From Bordetella parapertussis (GTDB taxonomy: Bacteria; Pseudomonadota; Gammaproteobacteria; Burkholderiales; Burkholderiaceae_C): a DNA stretch of 30,378 nucleotides. Position 1 is the stretch's first letter. Each line of letters starts with the position of its first letter. Location of the stretch: positions 1 to 30,378 of the forward strand of contig CAMCES010000020.1 of NCBI GenBank assembly GCA_945873925.1, read 5' to 3'. Made by a program: the position numbers and the translations under genes. Under the pieces are notes generated by a model, which did not search any database, had not been told where the DNA came from, and saw only the letters and a program-made list of their open reading frames with translations. Of the stretch, positions 14,797 through 22,637 are shown in pieces.

Positions 14797-16278
14797 ATGG
14801 CACGCGACAAAGACAAACCCGATATCCCACCAGGCTCACCCCTGCGGCGCATCACGCCCATCCTGATCACCTTGGCGGTGTTTGGTTTACTGGGCCCGTA
14901 TTTGTTCTCGGCCTATTGGCTCAACACCTTCACCACCGTCGCTTGCCTGAGTTTGGTGGCCGCCACCGTGTCTTTGCTCTATGGTCAATTGGGCATGGTG
15001 TCCTTGGCCCAGTTCGCGCTCAGCGGTGTTGGCGGCTGGGTGTGTTTGCGTTTGGTGCATGGCTTGTCCCTGCCCTTTGAATTGGCCCTCCTCATCGGCG
15101 CTGTGGTGGCCGCGGTGTTTGGTTTGTTGGTGGGCTTGCCCGCCCTGCGCATGCGCGGTTTGTACTTGGCCTTGCTCACCTTGATGGTGGCAGCTGCTTT
15201 CCAAGTCGCGGTCAATGTGATTGGCTTTCCTGATGGTGGCCCCGGTTGGACCGGCAAAGTGGTCGATGGTCAACGCGCCTTGATTGAACGCCCTTGGATC
15301 GCCGTCAGCGACAGCAGCTATTTTCTTTATGCCGTTGCTTGGTTGGCAGCTGGCTTGTCTTGGCTAGAGTGGCTTCGCGCCACCGAAGCAGGTCGCTCCT
15401 GGGCCTTGATTCGCAAGTCTGAAGCCGCCGCCATTGCAGCCGGTGTCAGCGTATTTAGCTACAAAGCCTGGGCCTTCACCATCGGTGGTTTCTTGGCGGG
15501 TTTGGCTGGGGGTTTGTTGGCCGGTTTGAATGGCCAGCTTGACAACACGGGCTTCCCCGTCAGCCAATCCATCTTGCTCTATGCCTTGGTGGTTGTCGGC
15601 GGTGTCTACAACTGGGTCGGTTGCTTGTTTGCGGGTTTGCTGATCCGTGCCCTGCCTGCTTTGCTGAACGACCATGGGGTGGACGGCAATTTGTCGAACG
15701 TGTTTTTTGGTTTCGCCTTGTTGGTGTCACTGATTCAAGGCCGCAAAGGCTTGGCCGGACAACTGGCCGACTATTACAAATTCGTGCGCATGAGCCGCAT
15801 CATTGAAGGCACAGTCACTTGGGGACTCATTGCCATTGCGGTGGGACTGCTGTGTGCCCATTACGAGCAAGCCAGCTTCGCCGGTTCTTTCTTCATTGCG
15901 CTCATCGCCTTGTTATTTCGCATGGTCATCCCGGGTGTGTGCTGGTTGTTGCTGGGTTTCTTTGGCAAAAAAGTGCAAGACGGTGCCGAAGACGCCGAAG
16001 CATGGCTGTCATTGCGCTTGTCGCGTTTGATCGAAGGCATGGGCTTGATGCCCGACCACCGGCTCATCAAACGCGTCTTGAACTGGGTGTTCATTGGCTA
16101 CTTTGTGGCTTGGATTGCACACGGCGTGTTTGATGTGGATCACAGCGTGGCCCTGTCCATCATTTGGGGCGCCATGCTGGCCAAGGTGCTGATTGAAATC
16201 GCCAGCTACCGCTTGATGCTGCCGATTCGCCAACGCATCGACCAGCGATTCCCCAAACCCTTTGCTTCTTACCGTTGA
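14797..16278 (+). CDS. HAAT-family ABC transporter permease, LivM-like, with a C-terminal membrane extension
   Basis: A 493-residue permease. Residues about 25-325 are the normal LivM core, with LYGQLGMVSLAQFALSGVGGW, LPALRMRGLYLALLTLMVAA, AIAAGVSVFSYKAWAFTIGGFLAG and LFAGLLIRALPALL. Residues about 335-493 are extra. They contain roughly four further hydrophobic segments (ITWGLIAIAVGLL region, FIALIALLFRMVIPGVCWLLLGFF, WVFIGYFVAWIAHGVF and the LSIIWGAMLAKVLIEI region) and basic ends. LivM proteins are usually 320-425 residues, so the tail is unusual; no stop or frame change suggests a sequencing error. It lies 21 bases after LivH. Confidence 0.88.
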   Translation: MARDKDKPDIPPGSPLRRITPILITLAVFGLLGPYLFSAYWLNTFTTVACLSLVAATVSLLYGQLGMVSLAQFALSGVGGWVCLRLVHGLSLPFELALLIGAVVAAVFGLLVGLPALRMRGLYLALLTLMVAAAFQVAVNVIGFPDGGPGWTGKVVDGQRALIERPWIAVSDSSYFLYAVAWLAAGLSWLEWLRATEAGRSWALIRKSEAAAIAAGVSVFSYKAWAFTIGGFLAGLAGGLLAGLNGQLDNTGFPVSQSILLYALVVVGGVYNWVGCLFAGLLIRALPALLNDHGVDGNLSNVFFGFALLVSLIQGRKGLAGQLADYYKFVRMSRIIEGTVTWGLIAIAVGLLCAHYEQASFAGSFFIALIALLFRMVIPGVCWLLLGFFGKKVQDGAEDAEAWLSLRLSRLIEGMGLMPDHRLIKRVLNWVFIGYFVAWIAHGVFDVDHSVALSIIWGAMLAKVLIEIASYRLMLPIRQRIDQRFPKPFASYR

Positions 16279-16290
16279 GGGCTTGTCCAC

Positions 16291-17022
16291 ATGATTGACA
16301 TCCACAACCTCACAGTCCAATTCGGTGGCGTCAAGCCCATCAACGAATTGACCGTCACTTTGAAATGCGGCATTTCTGGCTTGATCGGTCCCAACGGCGC
16401 GGGCAAAACCACCTTGCTGAATGTGCTGTCTGGATTTGTCACACCCATGCAAGGCAGTGTCAGCGTCAACGGCCGCAAGCTCACTGGCTTGGCCCCGCAC
16501 AAACGCGCGTTGTTTGGCTTGCGCCGTACTTTTCAAACCGACCAAATCGCCGACGACTTGACGCTTTGGGAAAACGTTGAAGCGATCGCCGACCATGCGG
16601 GTTTCATTGACAAAGACATGTCAGACCATGCCGTGGCGCAAGCCATTGACTATGTGGGTTTGAGCAAACGCATTCACCGCAAGGGCAGCAACCTGTCTAC
16701 GCAAGAGCGCCACTTGGCCGAGATTGCCAAAGCCCTGATTGGCAAGCCCGAGTTGGTGATGTTGGATGAGCCCGGTGCAGGCATGTCTGAAACAGAAACT
16801 AAGCACTTGGAAGAAGTCATTCGTGGGATTCCTGCTTATTGCGGTGCCCAGGTGTTCTTGATTGACCATGATGTGGAGTTGATTGCCGCTTGCTGCGAAG
16901 AAACCATGGTGTTGGACTTTGGCAAGTTGCTGGCCTTGGGTCCAACCCACGATGTCTTGCAAAACCCTGAAGTGCAAAAAGCCTATTTAGGCAGTTTCGA
17001 GGAATTGGGAGTCCAGGCATGA
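16291..17022 (+). CDS. HAAT-family ABC transporter ATP-binding protein, LivG-like
   Basis: A 243-residue ABC ATPase with Walker A GPNGAGKTT (33-41), Walker B ELVMLDE (154-160) and a switch His in FLIDHDVEL. The signature loop reads LSTQERH (135-141) rather than LSGGQ; LivG proteins are often divergent here, but the missing glycines are notable. Its stop overlaps the next ATPase by 4 bases (ATGA). With LivF it powers the permease pair. Confidence 0.92.
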   Translation: MIDIHNLTVQFGGVKPINELTVTLKCGISGLIGPNGAGKTTLLNVLSGFVTPMQGSVSVNGRKLTGLAPHKRALFGLRRTFQTDQIADDLTLWENVEAIADHAGFIDKDMSDHAVAQAIDYVGLSKRIHRKGSNLSTQERHLAEIAKALIGKPELVMLDEPGAGMSETETKHLEEVIRGIPAYCGAQVFLIDHDVELIAACCEETMVLDFGKLLALGPTHDVLQNPEVQKAYLGSFEELGVQA

Positions 17023-17768
17023 GCACAACCTCTGGCATTTTGAAAATCGACAACCTGGTCATGGTGCGTGGCACCAAGGCCGTGGTGCACGGCATCAAGC
17101 TCGAGGTCAAACCCGGCATGGTCACTGCACTCATGGGACCCAATGGCGCGGGCAAAACCAGCACCGTGCTGGGCATCTCGGGCGTGGTCGAGCCCGCCTT
17201 TGGCGATGTTTGGCTGGATGGCCACAACGTGAAGGGATTGGAAAGCGACGAGATTCGCCGCCACGGCATTGCCACCGTGCCCGAAGGCCACCAGGTGCTG
17301 CGCGAACTGACGGTCAAAGAAAACCTGCAAGTGGCCGGTGGTGGTTTGTCCAGCAGCGCCTTGAACCAATCGATTGAACGGGTGTTGGAACTCTTTCCCG
17401 AATTGAAAACCCGCTTGAACCAAGCCGCCGGTGATTTGTCTGGCGGTCAACAACAAATGGTGTCTATCTCACAAGCCTTGGTGGTGTCACCGCGCTATTT
17501 GCTGATTGACGAGCTCTCTTTTGGATTGGCCCCGTCCATCGTCAGTCGCTTGGTCCCGGTGATCCGCGAGATCGCCGCCAGCGGCATTGGCGTTTTGTTG
17601 ATTGAGCAGTTCACGCAACTGGCGTTGGGCTTGTCGAGCCATGTGTATGTGATGTCCAGGGGTCGCGTGTCCTACGACGGTGGCCCCGACAACTTGAAAG
17701 CCGATCCGGACATCTTGCACCGCGCCTATTTCCCCATCAGCGACCGCGAAGCGGTTGGCCTTGCCTAA
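17019..17768 (+). CDS. HAAT-family ABC transporter ATP-binding protein, LivF-like
   Basis: A 249-residue ABC ATPase with Walker A GPNGAGKTS (40-48), the family hallmark VPEGHQVLRELTVKENL (88-103), a regular signature LSGGQQQ (140-146) and Walker B LLIDE (161-165). The ATP sites of the heterodimer thus combine one regular and one divergent signature loop. Its stop is followed 23 bases later by the true dmpN, so the transporter sits inside the hydroxylase operon. Confidence 0.93.
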   Translation: MSTTSGILKIDNLVMVRGTKAVVHGIKLEVKPGMVTALMGPNGAGKTSTVLGISGVVEPAFGDVWLDGHNVKGLESDEIRRHGIATVPEGHQVLRELTVKENLQVAGGGLSSSALNQSIERVLELFPELKTRLNQAAGDLSGGQQQMVSISQALVVSPRYLLIDELSFGLAPSIVSRLVPVIREIAASGIGVLLIEQFTQLALGLSSHVYVMSRGRVSYDGGPDNLKADPDILHRAYFPISDREAVGLA

Positions 17769-17791
17769 ATAAAAACCACCAGGAGACCCGT

Positions 17792-19357
17792 ATGGACGCA
17801 CCCGTCAAAAAGAAAAAGTTAGGTCTGAAAGACCGCTATGCCGCGATGACGCGTGGCTTGCATTGGGACACCACCTACCAACCCATGGACAAGGTGTTTC
17901 CCTATGACAAGTACGAGGGCATCAAGATCCACGACTGGGACAAATGGGAAGACCCGTTCCGCTTGACCATGGACGCTTACTGGAAATACCAGGGCGAAAA
18001 GGACAAGAAGCTTTACGCGGTGATCGACTCCTTCGCACAAAACAACGGCCAGTTGGGTGTCAGTGATGCGCGTTACATCAACGCCTTGAAACTGTTCATC
18101 CAAGGGGTCACACCGCTGGAGTACTACGCCCACCGTGGTTTCCAACACGTGGGTCGTCAGTTCACGGGTGCCGGTGCCCGGGTGGCTGCGCAAATGCAAG
18201 CCATCGACGAATTGCGCCATTTCCAAACCGAAACCCACGCCATATCTCACTACAACAAGTACTTCAACGGCATGCATTCGTCCAACCACTGGTTTGACAA
18301 CATGTGGTATTTGTCGGTGCCCAAGTCCTTCTTCGAAGACGCTTTCACAGGCGGCCCGTTCGAGTTCTTGACCGCCGTGAGTTTCTCGTTTGAATACGTG
18401 CTGACCAATTTGTTGTTCGTGCCCTTCATGTCGGGTGCTGCGCACAACGGTGACATCTCCACCGTCACCTTTGGTTTCTCGGCCCAGTCAGACGAGTCAC
18501 GCCACATGACTTTAGGGATCGAGTGCATCAAGTTCATGCTGGAACAAGACCCGGCCAACGTGCCCATCGTGCAGCGTTGGATCGACAAGTGGTTCTGGCG
18601 CGGCTACCGCTTGCTCACCTTGGTGGCCATGATGCAAGACTACATGCTGCCCAAGCGCGTGATGAGCTGGAAAGAAGCCTGGGAGATGTACGCCGAAAGC
18701 AATGGCGGTGCTTTGTTCAAAGACTTGGCCCGCTACGGCATCCGCGAACCCAAAGGTTGGAAAGATGCTTGCGAAGGCAAAGATCACATCAGCCACCAAG
18801 CATGGGCCACGTTCTACCAATACAGCCACGCTGCCGCATTCCACACATGGATCCCCAGCGAAGACGAGATGAAGTGGTTGTCCGAGCGTTACCCCGACAC
18901 CTTCGACCGCTACTACCGCTCGCGCTTTGACCACTGGTCCAAAGAGCAGAAAAAAGAAGGTCGTTGGTTCAACCAAGTGTTGCCCATGTTGTGCCAGGTG
19001 TGCACGGTGCCGATGTTGTTCACCGAGCCCGGTGACCCCACACAAATCGCTTACCGCGAAAGCACTTACCACGGCATGAAGTACCACTTCTGCAGCAACC
19101 ACTGCCAAGAGATCTTCGACTACGAGCCGCGCAAATACGTGCAGTCGTGGTTGCCGGTGCACCAGATTTACCAAGGCAATTGCTACCCCGACGACATCAA
19201 CCCAGCCTCGCCTGGGGACAGCCCAGTGCGTGAAGTGTTGCGTTACTACGGTGTCAACGGCGGCGAAGACAACGGCGACTTCAGCACCAGCCAAGACAAG
19301 AGCAACTTCAGCAAGTGGCGCGGCAATGACGCCCCCGAAGGAGCCAGCGATGAGTAG
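17792..19357 (+). CDS. dmpN: Phenol hydroxylase alpha (catalytic) subunit DmpN (P3)
   Basis: A 521-residue oxygenase alpha subunit of the bacterial multicomponent monooxygenases; it hydroxylates phenol to catechol with O2 and electrons from DmpP. All six di-iron ligands are present: E110 (PLEYYAH), E140 and H143 (DELRH), E201 (FEYVLTN), and E235 and H238 (SDESRH). A C-terminal YHS-type cysteine site follows with C401, C404, C434 and C438. An AGGAG site lies 5' of the ATG. Length matches known DmpN (about 517). It ends overlapping dmpO by 8 bases. It is separated from dmpM by a paralogue and five transporter genes, an unusual layout. Confidence 0.97.
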   Translation: MDAPVKKKKLGLKDRYAAMTRGLHWDTTYQPMDKVFPYDKYEGIKIHDWDKWEDPFRLTMDAYWKYQGEKDKKLYAVIDSFAQNNGQLGVSDARYINALKLFIQGVTPLEYYAHRGFQHVGRQFTGAGARVAAQMQAIDELRHFQTETHAISHYNKYFNGMHSSNHWFDNMWYLSVPKSFFEDAFTGGPFEFLTAVSFSFEYVLTNLLFVPFMSGAAHNGDISTVTFGFSAQSDESRHMTLGIECIKFMLEQDPANVPIVQRWIDKWFWRGYRLLTLVAMMQDYMLPKRVMSWKEAWEMYAESNGGALFKDLARYGIREPKGWKDACEGKDHISHQAWATFYQYSHAAAFHTWIPSEDEMKWLSERYPDTFDRYYRSRFDHWSKEQKKEGRWFNQVLPMLCQVCTVPMLFTEPGDPTQIAYRESTYHGMKYHFCSNHCQEIFDYEPRKYVQSWLPVHQIYQGNCYPDDINPASPGDSPVREVLRYYGVNGGEDNGDFSTSQDKSNFSKWRGNDAPEGASDE

Positions 19358-19769
19358 AGAGGTACCTGACCGCACCGCGGTGCTGCCCCCCGATGGTTTG
19401 CTCACCATCGGTGACTACCCCTTGCGTCAAGCCGACACCGAAGACTTGTTCTACGGCAACCGCTTGATTTACCTGGGCTGGGACAACCACCTGATGTACT
19501 GCGCACCGTTTTGTGTGCCATTGCCACCCGACATGCCCTTCGGGGCTTTGGTGCGCGACGTCTTGCCCGACTTGTATGGCGAGCACCCCGAGTTTGAACA
19601 AATCGATTGGCAGCGCGTGGAGTGGACCAGCTCGAACAAAAAATTCAAGCCCGACTTTGGCAAGTCTTTGGAGCACCATGGCTTGGGCCACAAATCCCTC
19701 ATCCGTTTCAAAACGCCTGCGCTTGAAGGCATCAAGCGCCAAGTGCGTGCTGGACGCCAGGCTTTCTAG
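19350..19769 (+). CDS. dmpO: Phenol hydroxylase gamma subunit DmpO (P4)
   Basis: A 139-residue subunit of the hydroxylase core with the DmpO family block GDYPLRQADTEDLFYGNRLIYLG near residue 25-48, then LMYCAPFCVPLPPDMPF and a C-terminal SLIRFKTPALEGI. It packs beside DmpN in the dimeric (alpha-beta-gamma)2 complex. The ATG at 19350 lies inside the last codons of dmpN (8-base overlap), with GAAGGAG at 19337-19343 as a good ribosome-binding site; earlier in-frame starts lie deep in dmpN. It is about 20 residues longer than the best known DmpO. Confidence 0.93.
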   Translation: MSREVPDRTAVLPPDGLLTIGDYPLRQADTEDLFYGNRLIYLGWDNHLMYCAPFCVPLPPDMPFGALVRDVLPDLYGEHPEFEQIDWQRVEWTSSNKKFKPDFGKSLEHHGLGHKSLIRFKTPALEGIKRQVRAGRQAF

Positions 19770-19777
19770 GACACACC

Positions 19778-20833
19778 ATGAGCTATCAACTCACCTTGGA
19801 ACCCTTGGGCGCCACCATTGAAGTGGAGGACGGTCAAACCATTTTGGATGCGGCGCTGCGTCAAGGCATCTACATTCCCCACGCCTGTGGCCATGGCTTG
19901 TGTGGCACGTGCAAGGTCTCGGTGGAAAACGGTGACGTGGACCATGGCGCGGCCAATCCCTTTGCCTTGATGGACTTCGAGCGAGACGACGGCAAAACTT
20001 TGGCCTGCTGTGCCACTTTGAATTCGGACACCACCATCGAAGCCGACATCGATGAAGACCACGACGCCGAAATCATCCCGGTGCAAGACCATGCCACCAC
20101 GGTTTCGCGCATCGTCGACCTGACCCCCACCATCAAAGCCATCTATCTGAAGTTGGACGCGCACCTGCATTTTCAAGCGGGCCAGTATGTGCAAGTGCAA
20201 ATACCTGGCATCGAGGGCGGTCGTGCCTTCTCGATCGCCAACTCACCCAAGCAGGTGAAAGAGACCGGTGAAATCGAACTCAATGTGCGCATCTTGAAAG
20301 ACGGCAAAGCCACCACTTGGTTGCACAGCCAATTGAAGGTGGGTGACAGTTTGAAAATGTCAGGCCCCTACGGTCGTTTCTTGGTGCGAAAGAGCGCCAA
20401 ACAACCGCTCATCTTCATGGCCGGTGGCTCGGGCTTGTCCAGCCCACGCTCGATGATTTTGGATTTACTGGAACACGGCAGCACCGAACCCATGACCCTG
20501 GTCTATGGCCAGCGCAGCGCTGACGAGTTGTATTACGACGCCGAGTTCAAAGCCTTGGCACAACAACACCCGCACTTCACCTATGTGCCCGCTTTGTCTG
20601 AAGGCAGTGCAGCCCACACCGCGCAAGGCTTTGTGCATGACGTGGCCAAAGCGCATTTCAATGGCGACTTCTCGGGCCACAAAGCCTATTTGTGCGGTCC
20701 TCCCGTGATGATCGAAGCCTGCATTGCCGCCTTGATGCAAGGCCGCTTGTACGAGCGTGACATCTACACCGAAAAGTTCTTGTCAGCGGCTGACGCCGAA
20801 CAAGTGCGCAGCCCCTTGTTCAAGCGGGTCTGA
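19778..20833 (+). CDS. dmpP: Phenol hydroxylase NADH-dependent reductase DmpP (P5)
   Basis: A 351-residue reductase that passes electrons from NADH through FAD and a [2Fe-2S] cluster to the hydroxylase. The plant-type ferredoxin domain (1-95) holds C37, C42, C45 and C77. The FAD domain shows GRAFSIANSP, and the NAD domain has the FMAGGSGLSSPRSMI segment and LCGPPVMIEA. Length and domain order match DmpP. It follows dmpO by 8 bases and precedes dmpQ by 10 bases. Confidence 0.96.
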   Translation: MSYQLTLEPLGATIEVEDGQTILDAALRQGIYIPHACGHGLCGTCKVSVENGDVDHGAANPFALMDFERDDGKTLACCATLNSDTTIEADIDEDHDAEIIPVQDHATTVSRIVDLTPTIKAIYLKLDAHLHFQAGQYVQVQIPGIEGGRAFSIANSPKQVKETGEIELNVRILKDGKATTWLHSQLKVGDSLKMSGPYGRFLVRKSAKQPLIFMAGGSGLSSPRSMILDLLEHGSTEPMTLVYGQRSADELYYDAEFKALAQQHPHFTYVPALSEGSAAHTAQGFVHDVAKAHFNGDFSGHKAYLCGPPVMIEACIAALMQGRLYERDIYTEKFLSAADAEQVRSPLFKRV

Positions 20834-20843
20834 GGATCAAGCC

Positions 20844-21197
20844 ATGATTTTCGACACCCGCCCCAAGGTGCAAGTGCACATCGCCCAAACCAATGAAAGC
20901 TTTCCTTGCGCTGGCGATGAAAGCCTGCTCAAGGGCATGTTGCGCTTGGGTCGCAAAGGCATTCCGGTGGGCTGTGTGAACGGCGGCTGTGGTGTGTGCA
21001 AAGTGAAGATTTTGGAAGGCTCAACCACGACGCTGGGTCCGGTCAGCCGCGCCCATGTGAGCGCTGAAGAAGAAGCCCAGGGCTACACCTTGGCGTGTCG
21101 TGTCGCCCCCACTTGCGCGGTCAAGTTGGAGGTGGCTGGCAAATTTGAAAAACCGTTTTCCCGTGGGTTTGTGCAAACAAACCAAATTGCAACTTGA
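20844..21197 (+). CDS. dmpQ: Plant-type [2Fe-2S] ferredoxin that maintains catechol 2,3-dioxygenase (DmpQ/XylT-like)
   Basis: A 117-residue ferredoxin with the cluster ligands C44, C49, C52 and C85 in VGCVNGGCGVCKV and YTLACRV. Proteins of this family re-reduce the iron of extradiol dioxygenases after oxidation by substituted catechols. The ATG at 20844 was chosen over longer in-frame readings, which overlap dmpP. It immediately precedes the dioxygenase gene, as in the dmp and xyl clusters. Confidence 0.93.
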   Translation: MIFDTRPKVQVHIAQTNESFPCAGDESLLKGMLRLGRKGIPVGCVNGGCGVCKVKILEGSTTTLGPVSRAHVSAEEEAQGYTLACRVAPTCAVKLEVAGKFEKPFSRGFVQTNQIAT

Positions 21198-21216
21198 GAA
21201 AAACCAGGAGACTGAG

Positions 21217-22161
21217 ATGAGTGTGATGCGAATTGGGCATGTGGCCCTCAAAGTGATGGACATGGCAGCTGCCGTGAAGCACTACGAAAAAGTAGTTGGC
21301 ATGATCAAAACCATGGAAGACAAGCACGGCAACGTGTACTTGAAGTGCTGGGACGAATGGGACAAGTATTCAGTCATCCTGCAACCCTCTGACCAAGCCG
21401 GTATGGACCATGTGGCTTACAAAGTTCGTCAAGACGCAGACTTGGACACACTGCAAAGCAAGATCCAAGCGTATGGCATCAAAACCGTGATGTTGGCCGA
21501 AGGCAGCTTGCCATCCACGGGGCGCATGTTGCAATTCCATTTGCCCAGCGGCCATGAAATGCGCCTCTATGCCATGAAAGAGTACGTGGGCACCGAAGTG
21601 GGCACCACCAACCCCGATCCTTGGCCCGATTCCATCCACGGCGCAGGCGCACACTGGCTAGACCATGTGCTGTTGATGTGCGAACTCAACCCCGAAACCG
21701 GCACCAACCATGTGGCTGACAACACCAAGTTCATGTGCGAAGTGTTGGAGTTCTATTTGGTTGAACAAGTGGTGGTCGGCCCTAACGGTGCGATTCAAGC
21801 CGCCTCGTGGTTGACACGCACCAACACCCCCCACGACATCGCTTTTGTTGGCGGCCAACGTGCAGGTTTTCACCATGCATCTTTCTTCCTCGACTCTTGG
21901 CACGATGTGTTGAAAGCAGCCGATGTGATGGCCAAGTCGAAAACCAAAATTGATGTGGCACCGACACGCCATGGCATCACGCGCGGCGAAACCATTTACT
22001 TCTTTGACCCAAGTGGAAACCGCAACGAAACCTTCGCTGGCTTGGGCTATTTGGCCCAACCCGATCGCCCTGTGACCACCTGGACAGAAGACAAGTTGTG
22101 GACCGGCATCTTCTATCACACCGGTGACGCCGTGCCTTCATTCACCGAGGTTTACACCTGA
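21217..22161 (+). CDS. dmpB: Catechol 2,3-dioxygenase (extradiol)
   Basis: A 314-residue extradiol dioxygenase with two vicinal-oxygen-chelate domains; it opens catechol to 2-hydroxymuconic semialdehyde. Fe(II) ligands are H150 (HWLDHVLLM), H220 (GFHHASFF) and E271 (GNRNETFAG). The second-shell H252 and Tyr261 match XylE H246 and Y255. The family signature GETIYFFDPSGNRNETF is present. The ATG at 21217 sits behind AGGAG at 21206-21210; longer readings overlap dmpQ. It resembles the Comamonas/AphB group more than Pseudomonas XylE by eye. Confidence 0.96.
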   Translation: MSVMRIGHVALKVMDMAAAVKHYEKVVGMIKTMEDKHGNVYLKCWDEWDKYSVILQPSDQAGMDHVAYKVRQDADLDTLQSKIQAYGIKTVMLAEGSLPSTGRMLQFHLPSGHEMRLYAMKEYVGTEVGTTNPDPWPDSIHGAGAHWLDHVLLMCELNPETGTNHVADNTKFMCEVLEFYLVEQVVVGPNGAIQAASWLTRTNTPHDIAFVGGQRAGFHHASFFLDSWHDVLKAADVMAKSKTKIDVAPTRHGITRGETIYFFDPSGNRNETFAGLGYLAQPDRPVTTWTEDKLWTGIFYHTGDAVPSFTEVYT

Positions 22162-22185
22162 TTTGAAGTCACCGAAAGACACACC

Positions 22186-22626
22186 ATGAGCGACCACCCC
22201 ATCTCTGTCAGCAGTTCCAATATCAGCCACAGCGCCGTGCAAACCGCACTCGCTGCGGCGGTCGCCAAGGCGCAAGCCTTGGACCTGTTGGTCAACATTG
22301 CCCTCACCGATGCGGCGGGCCTCATGGTGGGTTTTTTAAGAATGAATGGTGCGCCTTTGCATTCCATCGACATTGCGCTCGATAAGGCTTACACCGCTGC
22401 CAGCTTTGGTTTGCCCACCAGCCAGTGGACCGAAGCCCTGAAACACCACTCGCCCGCTGTCGGGCAAGGATTGGTGTTGCGTGCGCGTTTTGTTGCTTTT
22501 GGCGGCGGCTTGCCCATCGTCCACCAAGGCGCTCGCATGGGCGGTATTGGCGTCTCGGGCGGCAGTGAAGCACAAGACGAAGAAATCGCCCAAGCCGGTC
22601 TTGCGGCCTTGCATTTGAAACCCTGA
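22186..22626 (+). CDS. GlcG/HbpS (DUF336)-family protein of the meta-pathway operon
   Basis: A 146-residue small protein with the GlcG/HbpS pattern: an N-terminal helix rich in Ala (ALAAAVAKAQAL), the strand NIALTDAAGLMVGFLRMNGAPLHSIDIALDKAYTAA and a glycine-rich end GGGLPIVHQGARMGGIGVSGG. HbpS binds haem, but other members are only loosely characterised. Genes of this family recur between the dioxygenase and the semialdehyde dehydrogenase in several meta-cleavage operons, where the role is not settled. Start ATG at 22186, 24 bases after dmpB. Confidence 0.85.
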   Translation: MSDHPISVSSSNISHSAVQTALAAAVAKAQALDLLVNIALTDAAGLMVGFLRMNGAPLHSIDIALDKAYTAASFGLPTSQWTEALKHHSPAVGQGLVLRARFVAFGGGLPIVHQGARMGGIGVSGGSEAQDEEIAQAGLAALHLKP

Positions 22627-22637
22627 TAACGCGAAGA

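Noticed and set aside
11065..19357. Transposon or integrase footprints explaining the transporter insertion
   Set aside because: No transposase, integrase, terminal inverted repeat or target duplication could be recognised at either boundary by eye.
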